Shown here: piece after piece, positions 49,626 to 58,314 of the stretch
How positions within the stretch are numbered: the stretch's first letter is position 1
How the letters are laid out: each line of letters starts with the position of its first letter
From: Ruminococcus sp.
GTDB taxonomy: Bacteria > Bacillota > Clostridia > Oscillospirales > Ruminococcaceae
DNA: 64,000 nt
Assembly (NCBI RefSeq): GCF_024692365.1
Contig: NZ_JAILMR010000130.1
Location: 1 to 64,000, forward strand
Reading direction: 5' to 3'
Position numbers and translations under genes: made by a program
Notes under the pieces: model-generated
What the model saw: only the letters and a program-made list of their open reading frames with translations
The model's database searches: none
Told to the model about the DNA's origin: nothing

Positions 49626-50231
49626 TTACGATCTCAGCTCAAGATCTATTCCTTTTGAATCGAGTATCATTTTTATATTTTTCCTGTCCTTGGGGAACTG
49701 GGTCTTAACAAGAGTCATGTTTTTTGACTGTATCTTCTTTAACGTGCTCAGGCTGATATTTGAAGTTACTCTCAGCCTGTTCAGAGTTTCATCGCTCATT
49801 CTCACGTGTTTTATGCTTTTCCAGAAAGGCAGGTCTTTTCTCTTGCCTGAAAATTTCAGCGTGCTGCTGAAAAGTTTGTCATTTGAATAACGCCCTGCAA
49901 CAGGTGCGTTGTTAAGTATATGTTCTTCAAGATGATCAAACAGATCATCAAGCTTTTTATCAACCAGGATCCTTTTAAGGATGCCAAGTGGTATCTTGTG
50001 AAGATATTCCACGTTCGTATCGGTATCATCAACATTAAGTGAAGTGTAATAATAATCCATACCGTAAATAAGTATCACCGAAAGTGAAAGTGCCTGACTG
50101 TCATAAGCATCAAAATAGATATTTACATATACATCGTTGTATGTAAAATGATACTTCGTAAATGTATCATCGATGTGATGTCCCACACTGTTATAATCGT
50201 TTATCAGTTTGTCTTTGACTTTGCTATTCAT
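49626..50231 (-). CDS. Hypothetical 201-aa protein, translationally coupled to agrB
   Basis: ORF start overlaps agrB stop as ATGA (50228-50231); family not recognised. Confidence 0.8.
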   Translation of the reverse strand: MNSKVKDKLINDYNSVGHHIDDTFTKYHFTYNDVYVNIYFDAYDSQALSLSVILIYGMDYYYTSLNVDDTDTNVEYLHKIPLGILKRILVDKKLDDLFDHLEEHILNNAPVAGRYSNDKLFSSTLKFSGKRKDLPFWKSIKHVRMSDETLNRLRVTSNISLSTLKKIQSKNMTLVKTQFPKDRKNIKMILDSKGIDLELRS

Positions 50232-50809
50232 ACAATTTTCTCCTTAAGCTTGATTTTCTCTGCTATCATCGCCATTGCTATCGTAAATACACCAGATGCC
50301 GCATAAAAACAGAAACGAACATCAACTACGATAAACACTACGCAGAACACCGTCCATATCCCCGCCCATTTAACTGACTTGTCCCGAAGTTTCCTTTTCA
50401 TGTCTTCGCTTATCGGTTTGTTAGGGTGTTCCACAGGCGAAAGCATTATGATAAGTATATTTGAAAGCAACAGCATCATAAGTGAATTAAAAAACATTGC
50501 AACTTCCGAAATATTCTTTTCAGCAAATATAAAAATAAGCAAAGTCGATACCAATGTCATCGTACAGCCTAAGTGAGTATCTGCGTGGTATCCGCCCGCA
50601 TTTACCCGCAGTGTCAGGAATGCTGCAAGATTCACAAGACAAGGAAGAATTGACTTTGTTGCCACAGCGATAACTATCGCAACAGCAAAATTCAGCACTG
50701 TCGATATCAGAAGTTCCATCCCGTAGGAGTAAACTTCAGCATCTTCTGCCTCGATTATCTTATTGTCAACAAAAAAACACGCTGTACTTTTTGCAAGTCT
50801 GGAGATCAT
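50228..50809 (-). CDS. agrB-like: AgrB family accessory gene regulator (peptide-processing membrane protease)
   Basis: 193 aa polytopic; LRVNAGGYHADTHLGCTM carries the AgrB catalytic His and Cys. Confidence 0.93.
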   Translation of the reverse strand: MISRLAKSTACFFVDNKIIEAEDAEVYSYGMELLISTVLNFAVAIVIAVATKSILPCLVNLAAFLTLRVNAGGYHADTHLGCTMTLVSTLLIFIFAEKNISEVAMFFNSLMMLLLSNILIIMLSPVEHPNKPISEDMKRKLRDKSVKWAGIWTVFCVVFIVVDVRFCFYAASGVFTIAMAMIAEKIKLKEKIV

Positions 50810-50831
50810 TTCATTTTCACCGCCTGCAATA

Positions 50832-50898
50832 AGTATAGCGTGTTATATTCATTTTTTCAATTAGTTTTGCATGAAGTACCATTAATCGTGCATGAAGT
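50832..50898 (-). promoter_or_regulatory. agrB promoter with LytTR-type direct repeats
   Basis: Minus strand ACTTCATGCA-N11-ACTTCATGCA (21-bp period; 50898-50889 and 50877-50868) then TATACT (50837-50832). Confidence 0.78.
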
Positions 50899-50907
50899 GA
50901 CATTTCG

Positions 50908-52185
50908 TTAATATTTTATTATAATATCAACCGAGAAGATTTCACATTCGCACTTAAAAGTTATTATACCGTTAAGTTCCTCAACGGCTTTTTTGATACT
51001 TTTTACCCCCAATCCATGTGCTGAAAGATCATTTTTCTCCGTCCGCAGATCGTTAACATCTACCTGATTTGAAGAATTTGAAACACTTATATGAAGATTT
51101 CCGTTTATCTGGCTTATCCTGATACTGATAAACTTGTTATCACCGCCGTAACGTTCACAACCTTCTATCGCATTGTCAAGCAGATTAGCAAATATCCTGC
51201 AAAGCAGAAGATCATCAAGTTCAATTTTGTCAGACACCGTTATCTGCGTGACGTACTCAATGTTGTATTTCAAAGCTTCCTGCCATTTCATATTAACGAT
51301 GGAGTCAACCGAAGAAATCCCAGTATAGCATACTCCGCTTGTTTCCGAAAGTTTATCCTGTAATTCGTTCAGGTGTTTTATAGCTTCACGTGTACGTCCT
51401 TTCTCAAACATATCGTTTGCTACCGCTATCTGATTCTTGAAATCATGCCGAAGCGTCCTTATCTCATTGTACTTGTTCTCTATCAGCTTGTAATTGTCTT
51501 CATCATTTTTCAGCTGCTGTTCCATCAGCGCCATTTTCAGCTGATTTGCATACACATCAAAGAAGTCAAAAACAAACAGATTCAAAGCAAGCAGTCCAAC
51601 CGTCGATGCTATAAATATTATTGTGTCCTTGGTATTCACTCTGTTGGGGTCGAACATACTGTAAAGTATAAGTATGCTGAAAATCGGTGTGAGTATTATG
51701 GCAAACCAGTTTCTCAGTGGTATCGATCGCGTTTTGTTTTTCAGGTATTCGATGATGTATACCGATATCCAGAACATGAATATTTTTGATATTATCATGC
51801 CGATATAACGCGCTTTTCCCGAAGAAAGCTGATCTGTCGGCGTCCCTATGTCCAGCATATAGAGTACAGCAATAGGAACGAATTCTGATACCAGTGCTAT
51901 CACGATGAACATCACCGAATAAAACAAGCGCTCGATCATACTGACGTTGAACCAGACTTGCGAAGTCAGTACCAGTATCACCATAGTTGCACCAAGATTA
52001 AGCAGAGGCACAGCCATGAAGAATGATATAGCAGAAAATACAGATATGGATATAACCGTCATCAAAGCTATACCCTTGGAACCGTGATAATATTTCTCTT
52101 TGAATATGTTGTACAGAAAGAAAACTATTATAACAGATTCCGCCGCATTGTTCAACAGCTCGGCTATTATTTCCGTCCTGTTCAT
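50908..52185 (-). CDS. agrC-like: AgrC-like GHKL sensor histidine kinase
   Basis: About six N-term TMs; IRTLRHDFKNQIAVANDM H-box; LLDNAIEGCERYG N-box; GLGVKSIKKAVEEL. Confidence 0.9.
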   Translation of the reverse strand: MNRTEIIAELLNNAAESVIIVFFLYNIFKEKYYHGSKGIALMTVISISVFSAISFFMAVPLLNLGATMVILVLTSQVWFNVSMIERLFYSVMFIVIALVSEFVPIAVLYMLDIGTPTDQLSSGKARYIGMIISKIFMFWISVYIIEYLKNKTRSIPLRNWFAIILTPIFSILILYSMFDPNRVNTKDTIIFIASTVGLLALNLFVFDFFDVYANQLKMALMEQQLKNDEDNYKLIENKYNEIRTLRHDFKNQIAVANDMFEKGRTREAIKHLNELQDKLSETSGVCYTGISSVDSIVNMKWQEALKYNIEYVTQITVSDKIELDDLLLCRIFANLLDNAIEGCERYGGDNKFISIRISQINGNLHISVSNSSNQVDVNDLRTEKNDLSAHGLGVKSIKKAVEELNGIITFKCECEIFSVDIIIKY

Positions 52186-52904
52186 CAGATGCACCTGCTT
52201 TTTGTGTACTCGACAAAGGCATCAACAACTTCCTTGTAGTGCTTTCGGCTAATGTAAAGATGTTCGCCGTTTTTCAGTAGCAGCCTGTCCTTTTCCACAA
52301 AATCGATGTTTGCCGCATTAACAAGATGGCTCTTATCGGGCTTCGCAAAATACATTCCCTTGAAATTATTCTCGTAGTCTTTCAGCTTACCCGTTGTCCT
52401 ATGGCATTTGTCCGCCAGATGAATGATTATCTCCCTCGAATACACCTCGATGTAATAAATGTCATCTATCATCAGCTTTTGCAGAACATCATTCAGATAT
52501 ATAGTGATATACTTGAACTTTCTGCTGTATTCATCGATCGTGTCTTTTATCTGTTTCAGGTATATGGGACGCGCCTGATCTTTCAGTATGTAACGGAAAG
52601 CGTTCACCTCGTATCCCGAATATACGAATTTATCATAATTTGTCAGAAATGCAAGTATAACATTGCGGTCGATAGAGCGTATATATTCCGCAGTTTTAAG
52701 TCCGTCCAGTTCTTTCATCTCAATGTCCATGAAGATAATATCAAACTGACCTCTCGAAAAATTAGAAATGATATCTTCACCGCTGTTGAACGCACGGAAA
52801 TGAAAGCTGTTGTCTTCTCCGTAGATCTCAGCTATGTCTTTCAGCAGTATATCAACATAGGACTTTTCATCATCACAGATCGCGATATTCACCAAGGCTG
52901 TCAC
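52185..52904 (-). CDS. agrA-like: AgrA-like LytTR response regulator
   Basis: REC: NIAICDDEKSYVD, DIIFMDIEMKELDGL; LytTR C-term: DDIYYIEVYSREIIIHLADKCHRTTGKLKDYE...LVNAANI. Confidence 0.93.
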   Translation of the reverse strand: MTALVNIAICDDEKSYVDILLKDIAEIYGEDNSFHFRAFNSGEDIISNFSRGQFDIIFMDIEMKELDGLKTAEYIRSIDRNVILAFLTNYDKFVYSGYEVNAFRYILKDQARPIYLKQIKDTIDEYSRKFKYITIYLNDVLQKLMIDDIYYIEVYSREIIIHLADKCHRTTGKLKDYENNFKGMYFAKPDKSHLVNAANIDFVEKDRLLLKNGEHLYISRKHYKEVVDAFVEYTKSRCI

Positions 52905-53168
52905 CTTCCTTATAGATTATTCGGTTATAATTAGTATATCATTCATTATAACAATAATCAAGTATCGTTATGATATTTTTCTTATCTAGTCCATACTTTC
53001 TATGATATATACCGCGATAAATCATGAAATCAGTCGAATGTCAATTTTTTGTGAACAATGATTATTAAGATCAACGCGAAATTACGCTTCGTTAAGTAAT
53101 ATTAGCTAGATAACACAATGTATGAATCTACTATGTATAATATAATACCAAATAATTAATATCAATGC

Positions 53169-53234
53169 ATCTCATGCACTGAAATTAGCACTTCATGTAC
53201 AAACTATTGAAATAAAAAATTAATATGATATACT
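53169..53234 (+). promoter_or_regulatory. Promoter of the 124-aa gene with LytTR-type direct repeats
   Basis: ATCTCATGCA (53169-53178) and ACTTCATGTA (53190-53199), 21-bp period, then TATACT at 53229-53234. Confidence 0.7.
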
Positions 53235-53359
53235 TAAATCAATCTATAAGACAGATATCAAAACACGGAAAAAAATCATCCTTTATCCATGCACCATCAT
53301 ATCGTCTCTTAATAGATAGCGTTATCTATTAATAATATTATTTTAAGGAGGGCATTTAT

Positions 53360-53734
53360 ATGTCAGAGTTGGAAAAGAACTTAGTAGCAGAGAATCGTGG
53401 TTCCACCGAAAGTGCAAATCACCTGTTTCTCAGAAACATCGGTGCATATGTATGTGAACTCGACATCTTGGTTTTCAGGGACGGTGAAGAAAAGCGTATC
53501 CATGGAACGGGTAAGGATATCTGCGTCGGACAATCTGAAGAACTAGACCTGACCAACTATAATATTGAAAAAGGTGAGATGGTCAATGTCTACGTCAATG
53601 TTAAAGGTGGCAAAGACACACATGGAAATAAGTGGGTCGAGTATGATCCCGAAGTTAACAGAAGAGCCAATTATGAGGCTTGCGGCACTACACTAATAAA
53701 TCATTGTGATTTTTTAGGTACAACATCGATATAG
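53360..53734 (+). CDS. Conserved-looking hypothetical protein (124 aa), candidate quorum output
   Basis: MSELEKNLVAENRG...VKGGKDTHGNKWVEYDPEVNRRANYEACGTTLINHCDFLG; AAGGAGGG RBS; own promoter and terminator. Confidence 0.82.
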   Translation: MSELEKNLVAENRGSTESANHLFLRNIGAYVCELDILVFRDGEEKRIHGTGKDICVGQSEELDLTNYNIEKGEMVNVYVNVKGGKDTHGNKWVEYDPEVNRRANYEACGTTLINHCDFLGTTSI

Positions 53735-53787
53735 TGATAAATCTCATATTTATTATCCACGGCATGACCGTAGATAGCTCCATCGCA

Positions 53788-53813
53788 GAAGCCTGCCCTC
53801 ATGGGTGGGCTTC
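53788..53813 (+). terminator. Intrinsic terminator downstream of the 124-aa gene
   Basis: gaagcctgccc-tcat-gggtgggcttctt. Confidence 0.75.
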
Positions 53814-53837
53814 TTGCATTGTATACGGATAATTCAG

Positions 53838-53866
53838 TTGACTTCTGAACCCGAATGTTGTATAAT
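53838..53866 (+). promoter_or_regulatory. Promoter of tyrosine recombinase gene
   Basis: TTGACT-N17-TATAAT. Confidence 0.65.
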
Positions 53867-53905
53867 CAGTTATAGCTGAATCCGTAACGATATGGAGATG
53901 AAAAA

Positions 53906-54922
53906 ATGAAAAAAGCCTATTATGATGACTGTCCCGATTACCTCGCAGATTATCTCACATATATGCAGCTTGTAAAAGGCAGGGGTGACAGGACTGTCGA
54001 AGCCTATTACATCGATCTGCGAACTTTCCTGCGTTATCTGCGTATCGAACATAATGAAGTCGATCCCAATAAAACGCCTTTTGAGGACATCCCCATAGCG
54101 GGAGTACCCTTTGAGTATGTCAGAAAACTCAGGCTGATAGATGCCTACGATTATTTGAAATGGCTTGCAGACGACCGCGGCAACTCATTGAAGACCCGTG
54201 CCCGCAAGACCTCGGCTCTCAAACAGTTCTACTCCTATTTACATCTTAAAAAGAATCTCATACCCTCCGACCCACTGACTCAGCTTGAAATGCCAAAGCT
54301 TCCGAAAACTCTGCCGAAATATCTATCTCTGGAGGACGCACAGCGTTTGCTTTCCTCGATAGAATCCGATCACTTTGAGCGTGACTACTGCATGATAACC
54401 CTTTTTCTGAACTGCGGTATGCGTTTGTCGGAACTCTGCGGGCTGAACATAGGCGATTTCAGTTTTGAAAGCGAAACTCTACGCCTTTTCGGTAAGGGTC
54501 AGAAAGAGAGGATAGTCTACATCAATCAGGCGTGCATCAGCGCACTCCAAGCCTATCTGCCGATACGACTTTCCGTCCAGACTCAGGAAAAAGCACTGTT
54601 CCTCTCCAATCGCAACACTCGCATATCCCGCAGGAGAACTCAGGAGATAGTCGAAGAATCCCTGAAAAAAGCAGGACTCGGAAACCTTGGTATAACCACC
54701 CATAAACTACGCCACACTGCCGCGACACTGATGTATCAGTACGGCAATGTGGATACCCTTGTTATAAAAGATATCCTCGGTCATGAAAGCCTTGCCACCA
54801 CCGAGATATACACCCACCTCAGCAACGAGAATCTTCGTCAGGCGGCAAATGCAAATCCGCTTTCTGGCAACAAAGCCCCCGAACGCCAAAAGAAGACCCA
54901 TAAGGAGGACAACGATGAGTGA
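53906..54922 (+). CDS. Tyrosine recombinase, XerC/D-like
   Basis: LNCGMRLSELCGLNIGDF, THKLRHTAATLMYQYGNVDTLVIKDILGHESLATTEIYTH. Confidence 0.93.
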   Translation: MKKAYYDDCPDYLADYLTYMQLVKGRGDRTVEAYYIDLRTFLRYLRIEHNEVDPNKTPFEDIPIAGVPFEYVRKLRLIDAYDYLKWLADDRGNSLKTRARKTSALKQFYSYLHLKKNLIPSDPLTQLEMPKLPKTLPKYLSLEDAQRLLSSIESDHFERDYCMITLFLNCGMRLSELCGLNIGDFSFESETLRLFGKGQKERIVYINQACISALQAYLPIRLSVQTQEKALFLSNRNTRISRRRTQEIVEESLKKAGLGNLGITTHKLRHTAATLMYQYGNVDTLVIKDILGHESLATTEIYTHLSNENLRQAANANPLSGNKAPERQKKTHKEDNDE

Positions 54923-55283
54923 AATAATCAGAAAAGATGTAAACGAACAGTGGTGCCATTCCGGTATAATCAAAGCGGGTGAGTACTGCTTCATAAACTA
55001 CTGTGTCGGAAATGTGGGCGGTACAGTTGAAGAACAGATAAACGGCGCGTTTGATGAAATGGAAAAACGTCTTGCCCTCTTTGATCTGACACTTGAAAAT
55101 GTGGTACAGATGGACTGCCTTTTTCGTGATGTCTGGAATATCCCTATCATGGAAAAAGTCATAAAAGAACGCTTCAACGGCAGATATCCAGTTCGTAAAT
55201 CCATACAGACAGAATTCGCCCATGTAGGCGGAGAAAACGGTTTGCAGTTCCAGGCGGATGCTATCGCCTACTGTGGTAAATAA
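54915..55283 (+). CDS. RidA/YjgF family protein
   Basis: GIIKAGEYCFINYCVGNVGGTVEEQINGAFDEMEKRLALFDLTLENVVQMDCLFRDV; RBS AAGGAGG. Confidence 0.82.
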   Translation: MSEIIRKDVNEQWCHSGIIKAGEYCFINYCVGNVGGTVEEQINGAFDEMEKRLALFDLTLENVVQMDCLFRDVWNIPIMEKVIKERFNGRYPVRKSIQTEFAHVGGENGLQFQADAIAYCGK

Positions 55284-55285
55284 AA

Positions 55286-55410
55286 TTATACGACTTTATA
55301 CCAAATCATACCACTGCACACCAAAATATACGATCGTATACTTTGGTATAAATTTGTAAGCAGTCGTATGATTTGGTATAGTAATGTAAGCTGTCGTATA
55401 CCTTGGTAAA
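55286..55410. repeat. Nested palindromic intergenic repeat cluster (ACCAAA...TTTGGT type), copy 2
   Basis: accaaaatatacga/tcgtatactttggt (55320-55347) nested inside ataccaaatcatac (55298-55311) / gtatgatttggtat (55366-55379). Confidence 0.75.
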
Positions 55411-55422
55411 CAAACATAAAAA

Positions 55423-55450
55423 GACCCGAAAGCTCTGAAACTTTCGGGTC
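55423..55450. terminator. Bidirectional terminator (glyA 3' end)
   Basis: gacccgaaag-ctctgaaa-ctttcgggtc. Confidence 0.85.
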
Positions 55451-55469
55451 ATATTTGTATCGTTTGGTA

Positions 55470-56717
55470 TTATTCGTACAGAGGATACTTCTTGCAGATA
55501 GCAGTTACCATCTCTCTAACCTTGTCAGCGTTAGCATCGAAGTCAGAAGCAGTCAGGTAGATGCACTCAGCAATAACGTCCATATCTTCCTCAACAAGAC
55601 CTCTTGTTGTAACTGCGGGAGTACCGATTCTTACGCCGCTTGTTACGAAGGGGCTCTCGGGGTCGTTAGGGATAGCGTTCTTGTTTACTGTGATGTAAAC
55701 TTCGTCAAGATCATTCTGCAGCTTCTTGCCTGTGATGTTGAAAGGACGGAGATCAGCCAGCATCAGGTGATTGTCTGTACCGCCGGATACCAGCGCAAAT
55801 CCCTTGTCAACCAGACCCTTAGCCAGTCTCTGAGCATTCTTTACTACCTGCTCGCCGTAAGCCTTGAACTCAGGCTTGAGAGCCTCGCCGAAGCATACAG
55901 CCTTGCCTGCGATAACGTGCATCAGAGGGCCGCCCTGTGTGCCGGGGAAGATAGCGCTGTTGAATTTCTTAGCCAGTGCCTCATCGTTGGTCAGGATAAG
56001 ACCGCCTCTGGGACCTCTCAGAGTCTTGTGAGTTGTAGTAGTTGTAACATCAGCAAAAGGTACAGGAGAGGGGTGCATACCTGTAGCAACCAGACCTGCG
56101 ATATGTGCCATATCAACCATGAAGTAAGCGCCTACGGACTTAGCTATTTGAGAGATGCGCTCGAAGTCGATAACTCTGGGGTAAGCAGAAGCACCTGCAA
56201 CGATCATCTTGGGCTGAACTTCCTTAGCCTGCTTCTCCATTGCGTCATAGTCGATGAAACCGTCATCGTTTACGCCGTAAGGAACGAAGTTGAAGTACTT
56301 ACCGGAGATGTTTACGGGAGAACCGTGGGTCAGGTGACCGCCGTTGTCAAGGCTCATACCCATAACGGTATCGCCGGGCTTCAGCAGAGCGAAGTATACA
56401 GCAGTGTTAGCCTGTGCACCGGAGTGGGGCTGAACGTTAGCGTACTTTGCACCGAACAGCTTGCAAGCTCTGTCGATAGCGATCTGCTCAACGACATCAA
56501 CTTCCTCGCATCCGCCGTAGTATCTCTTTCCGGGATAACCCTCAGCGTACTTGTTGGTCAGAACACTGCCCATAGCTGCCATAACAGCAGGTGAAACGAT
56601 ATTCTCGCTGGCGATGAGTTCCAGATTTCTTCTCTGACGAGCCAGCTCTTTGTTCATAGCCTCGCCGACTTCCTTGTCGAATTCGGTAACAAAACCGATG
56701 GAATCAAGCATCTTCAT
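55470..56717 (-). CDS. glyA: Serine hydroxymethyltransferase
   Basis: [55 protein letters not shown]. Confidence 0.97.
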   Translation of the reverse strand: MKMLDSIGFVTEFDKEVGEAMNKELARQRRNLELIASENIVSPAVMAAMGSVLTNKYAEGYPGKRYYGGCEEVDVVEQIAIDRACKLFGAKYANVQPHSGAQANTAVYFALLKPGDTVMGMSLDNGGHLTHGSPVNISGKYFNFVPYGVNDDGFIDYDAMEKQAKEVQPKMIVAGASAYPRVIDFERISQIAKSVGAYFMVDMAHIAGLVATGMHPSPVPFADVTTTTTHKTLRGPRGGLILTNDEALAKKFNSAIFPGTQGGPLMHVIAGKAVCFGEALKPEFKAYGEQVVKNAQRLAKGLVDKGFALVSGGTDNHLMLADLRPFNITGKKLQNDLDEVYITVNKNAIPNDPESPFVTSGVRIGTPAVTTRGLVEEDMDVIAECIYLTASDFDANADKVREMVTAICKKYPLYE

Positions 56718-56919
56718 AGTTTAACTCTCCTTGTCAAAAAATTTATAAAAATAACAACATATAGATATTATACATTATTTCTCAGAAAATAGCAAGAGGT
56801 TTTCTATATTTTTTTCTGAAAAATACAAAAATGAGCCGACATCTTTCACGACTTACTTTACGATTACGTTTCTTATCATGAAAAAACAGATTACATTCAT
56901 ATATCTTTCCATAAATTTA

Positions 56920-56948
56920 TTGACTTTTCCCGAAGTTTACACTATAAT
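56920..56948 (+). promoter_or_regulatory. Sigma-A-like promoter
   Basis: TTGACT-N17-TATAAT. Confidence 0.65.
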
Positions 56949-56988
56949 TATAGCAGTATACAAAATGACACAGAAAAGGAGCATAATT

Positions 56989-57447
56989 ATGAATATTGAT
57001 TTTGAAAACTACGAGTATGACGATGCTTGGTTCGGAAAAGAAGAAGTCAGCTTTAACGGGCACACTTACGATGTTGATGTCCAGATAGACAGCGACGACG
57101 AGGATACTATTCCCGAAGATGCAAAAGAGGTTCTTTCTGATCTTTTGAATGATCTGGAAAATTACACTTCAAAGATAGCAGACAGTATCCTAGAATACTA
57201 CAATGACCGCAGAGATGAACTCGGTTATTCAGATGAAGAGAATCCGGATTATCCCGAAGTGGATTCTGCCGAAGAAATACTTGATACGTTAACTCTGATA
57301 GGCATAACTATCCCTGAACAGGACGACTATGACGATACTGCTTTTTCTCTCGTGTTCGATTGCACTTGGGATAAGGAAAACGGAGTAGGTGTTTGTTTTG
57401 AAGGCGGAGAGGTAGAAGACGTAGGCTTTCAGGGTATAGCTTTATAA
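56989..57447 (+). CDS. Acidic hypothetical protein, possibly DUF6985-like
   Basis: ATG after AAAAGGAG; FENYEYDDAWFGKEEVSFNGHTYDVDVQID...FSLVFDCTWDKENGVGVCFEGG. Confidence 0.7.
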   Translation: MNIDFENYEYDDAWFGKEEVSFNGHTYDVDVQIDSDDEDTIPEDAKEVLSDLLNDLENYTSKIADSILEYYNDRRDELGYSDEENPDYPEVDSAEEILDTLTLIGITIPEQDDYDDTAFSLVFDCTWDKENGVGVCFEGGEVEDVGFQGIAL

Positions 57448-57469
57448 AATTATTGCATAGAGGTGTGTC

Positions 57470-58138
57470 ATGAATACTATTGAGATCAGAAAACTAACAA
57501 TATCCCAAAACTACGAGAATGATTGTTTTGTTATCGATGGCATACCTCTGCATGAATATTTTACGAAGTGGCACAAAGAACTAGACTTGGGAGAGATACC
57601 GAAGCCTTTAGCACAGGCAGATGATCTTGCAGTGACATGGACAGCTTCATTTGATAATGACGGCGATGCCAGATTCATGCGGTGGCTTCTTGAAAAAGAA
57701 AAGCTGAACCTGCCGATATTGTCATGCCCCGATGATCTTGATTTTTCCTGTATTGTTATAGTTGCCGAGGTCGAAAAAACAGAAAATCACGTTTTCTGGA
57801 AACGCATAGGCATAGTCAACCATTCGATAGATAAACTTGAAGAAGCAAAAGAACATGGTATTGTCTTCGTTGATACATATACCGATGAAGACTGGGAAAA
57901 GTACGTCGATGCCGCATTCATGCAGGTCGAAAGCTACGAGTGGCGTGAATGGATATCCGCCAACTGGTCAGAGGAACTTTTCCACCGTCACATTAACTAC
58001 ACTTATCCATGCTATCAGGACGACAGAAACATTGACTGGATATATGACTGTAACTGGTGTTTCGACAGAAAACAGTATGATGCCCTAGTATCAGATTGTG
58101 ACCCGCGCTGGTGTCTGGATAACAGCAAAAGCCTATGA
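57470..58138 (+). CDS. Hypothetical protein (222 aa)
   Basis: Intact ORF with RBS; MNTIEIRKLTISQNYENDCFVIDGIPLHEYF. Confidence 0.7.
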   Translation: MNTIEIRKLTISQNYENDCFVIDGIPLHEYFTKWHKELDLGEIPKPLAQADDLAVTWTASFDNDGDARFMRWLLEKEKLNLPILSCPDDLDFSCIVIVAEVEKTENHVFWKRIGIVNHSIDKLEEAKEHGIVFVDTYTDEDWEKYVDAAFMQVESYEWREWISANWSEELFHRHINYTYPCYQDDRNIDWIYDCNWCFDRKQYDALVSDCDPRWCLDNSKSL

Positions 58139-58146
58139 TCCCGCAC

Positions 58147-58175
58147 TTGACAATATCAGGCTGATATGGTATAAT
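58147..58175 (+). promoter_or_regulatory. Perfect-consensus sigma-A promoter
   Basis: TTGACA (58147-58152)-N17-TATAAT (58170-58175). Confidence 0.85.
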
Positions 58176-58202
58176 ACATATATTAAAAAGGAGGACGGAA
58201 TT

Positions 58203-58301
58203 ATGACTTCATCGAATTCTATGTTCAATCATATAGTCATGTCGGGCTGGGCAGGGCGAACCGTCTTCGTGATTCTGCTGGGGCTTATTTGCCGTGGCTG
58301 A
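58203..58301 (+). CDS. Small ORF, 32 aa, hydrophobic C-terminal half
   Basis: AAAGGAGG RBS, ATG; MTSSNSMFNHIVMSGWAGRTVFVILLGLICRG; flanked by promoter and terminator. Confidence 0.5.
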   Translation: MTSSNSMFNHIVMSGWAGRTVFVILLGLICRG

Positions 58302-58314
58302 TTAAGAAAGTTCG

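Noticed and set aside
53906-54922. Tyrosine recombinase as evidence for an integrated mobile element carrying the agr locus
   Set aside because: Looks like a chromosomal XerC/D-type protein; no att-like repeats, tRNA, or phage/ICE genes nearby.
55455-56594. 379-aa plus-strand ORF
   Set aside because: Entirely antisense to glyA, no RBS, Cys/Ser-rich mirror-frame translation.
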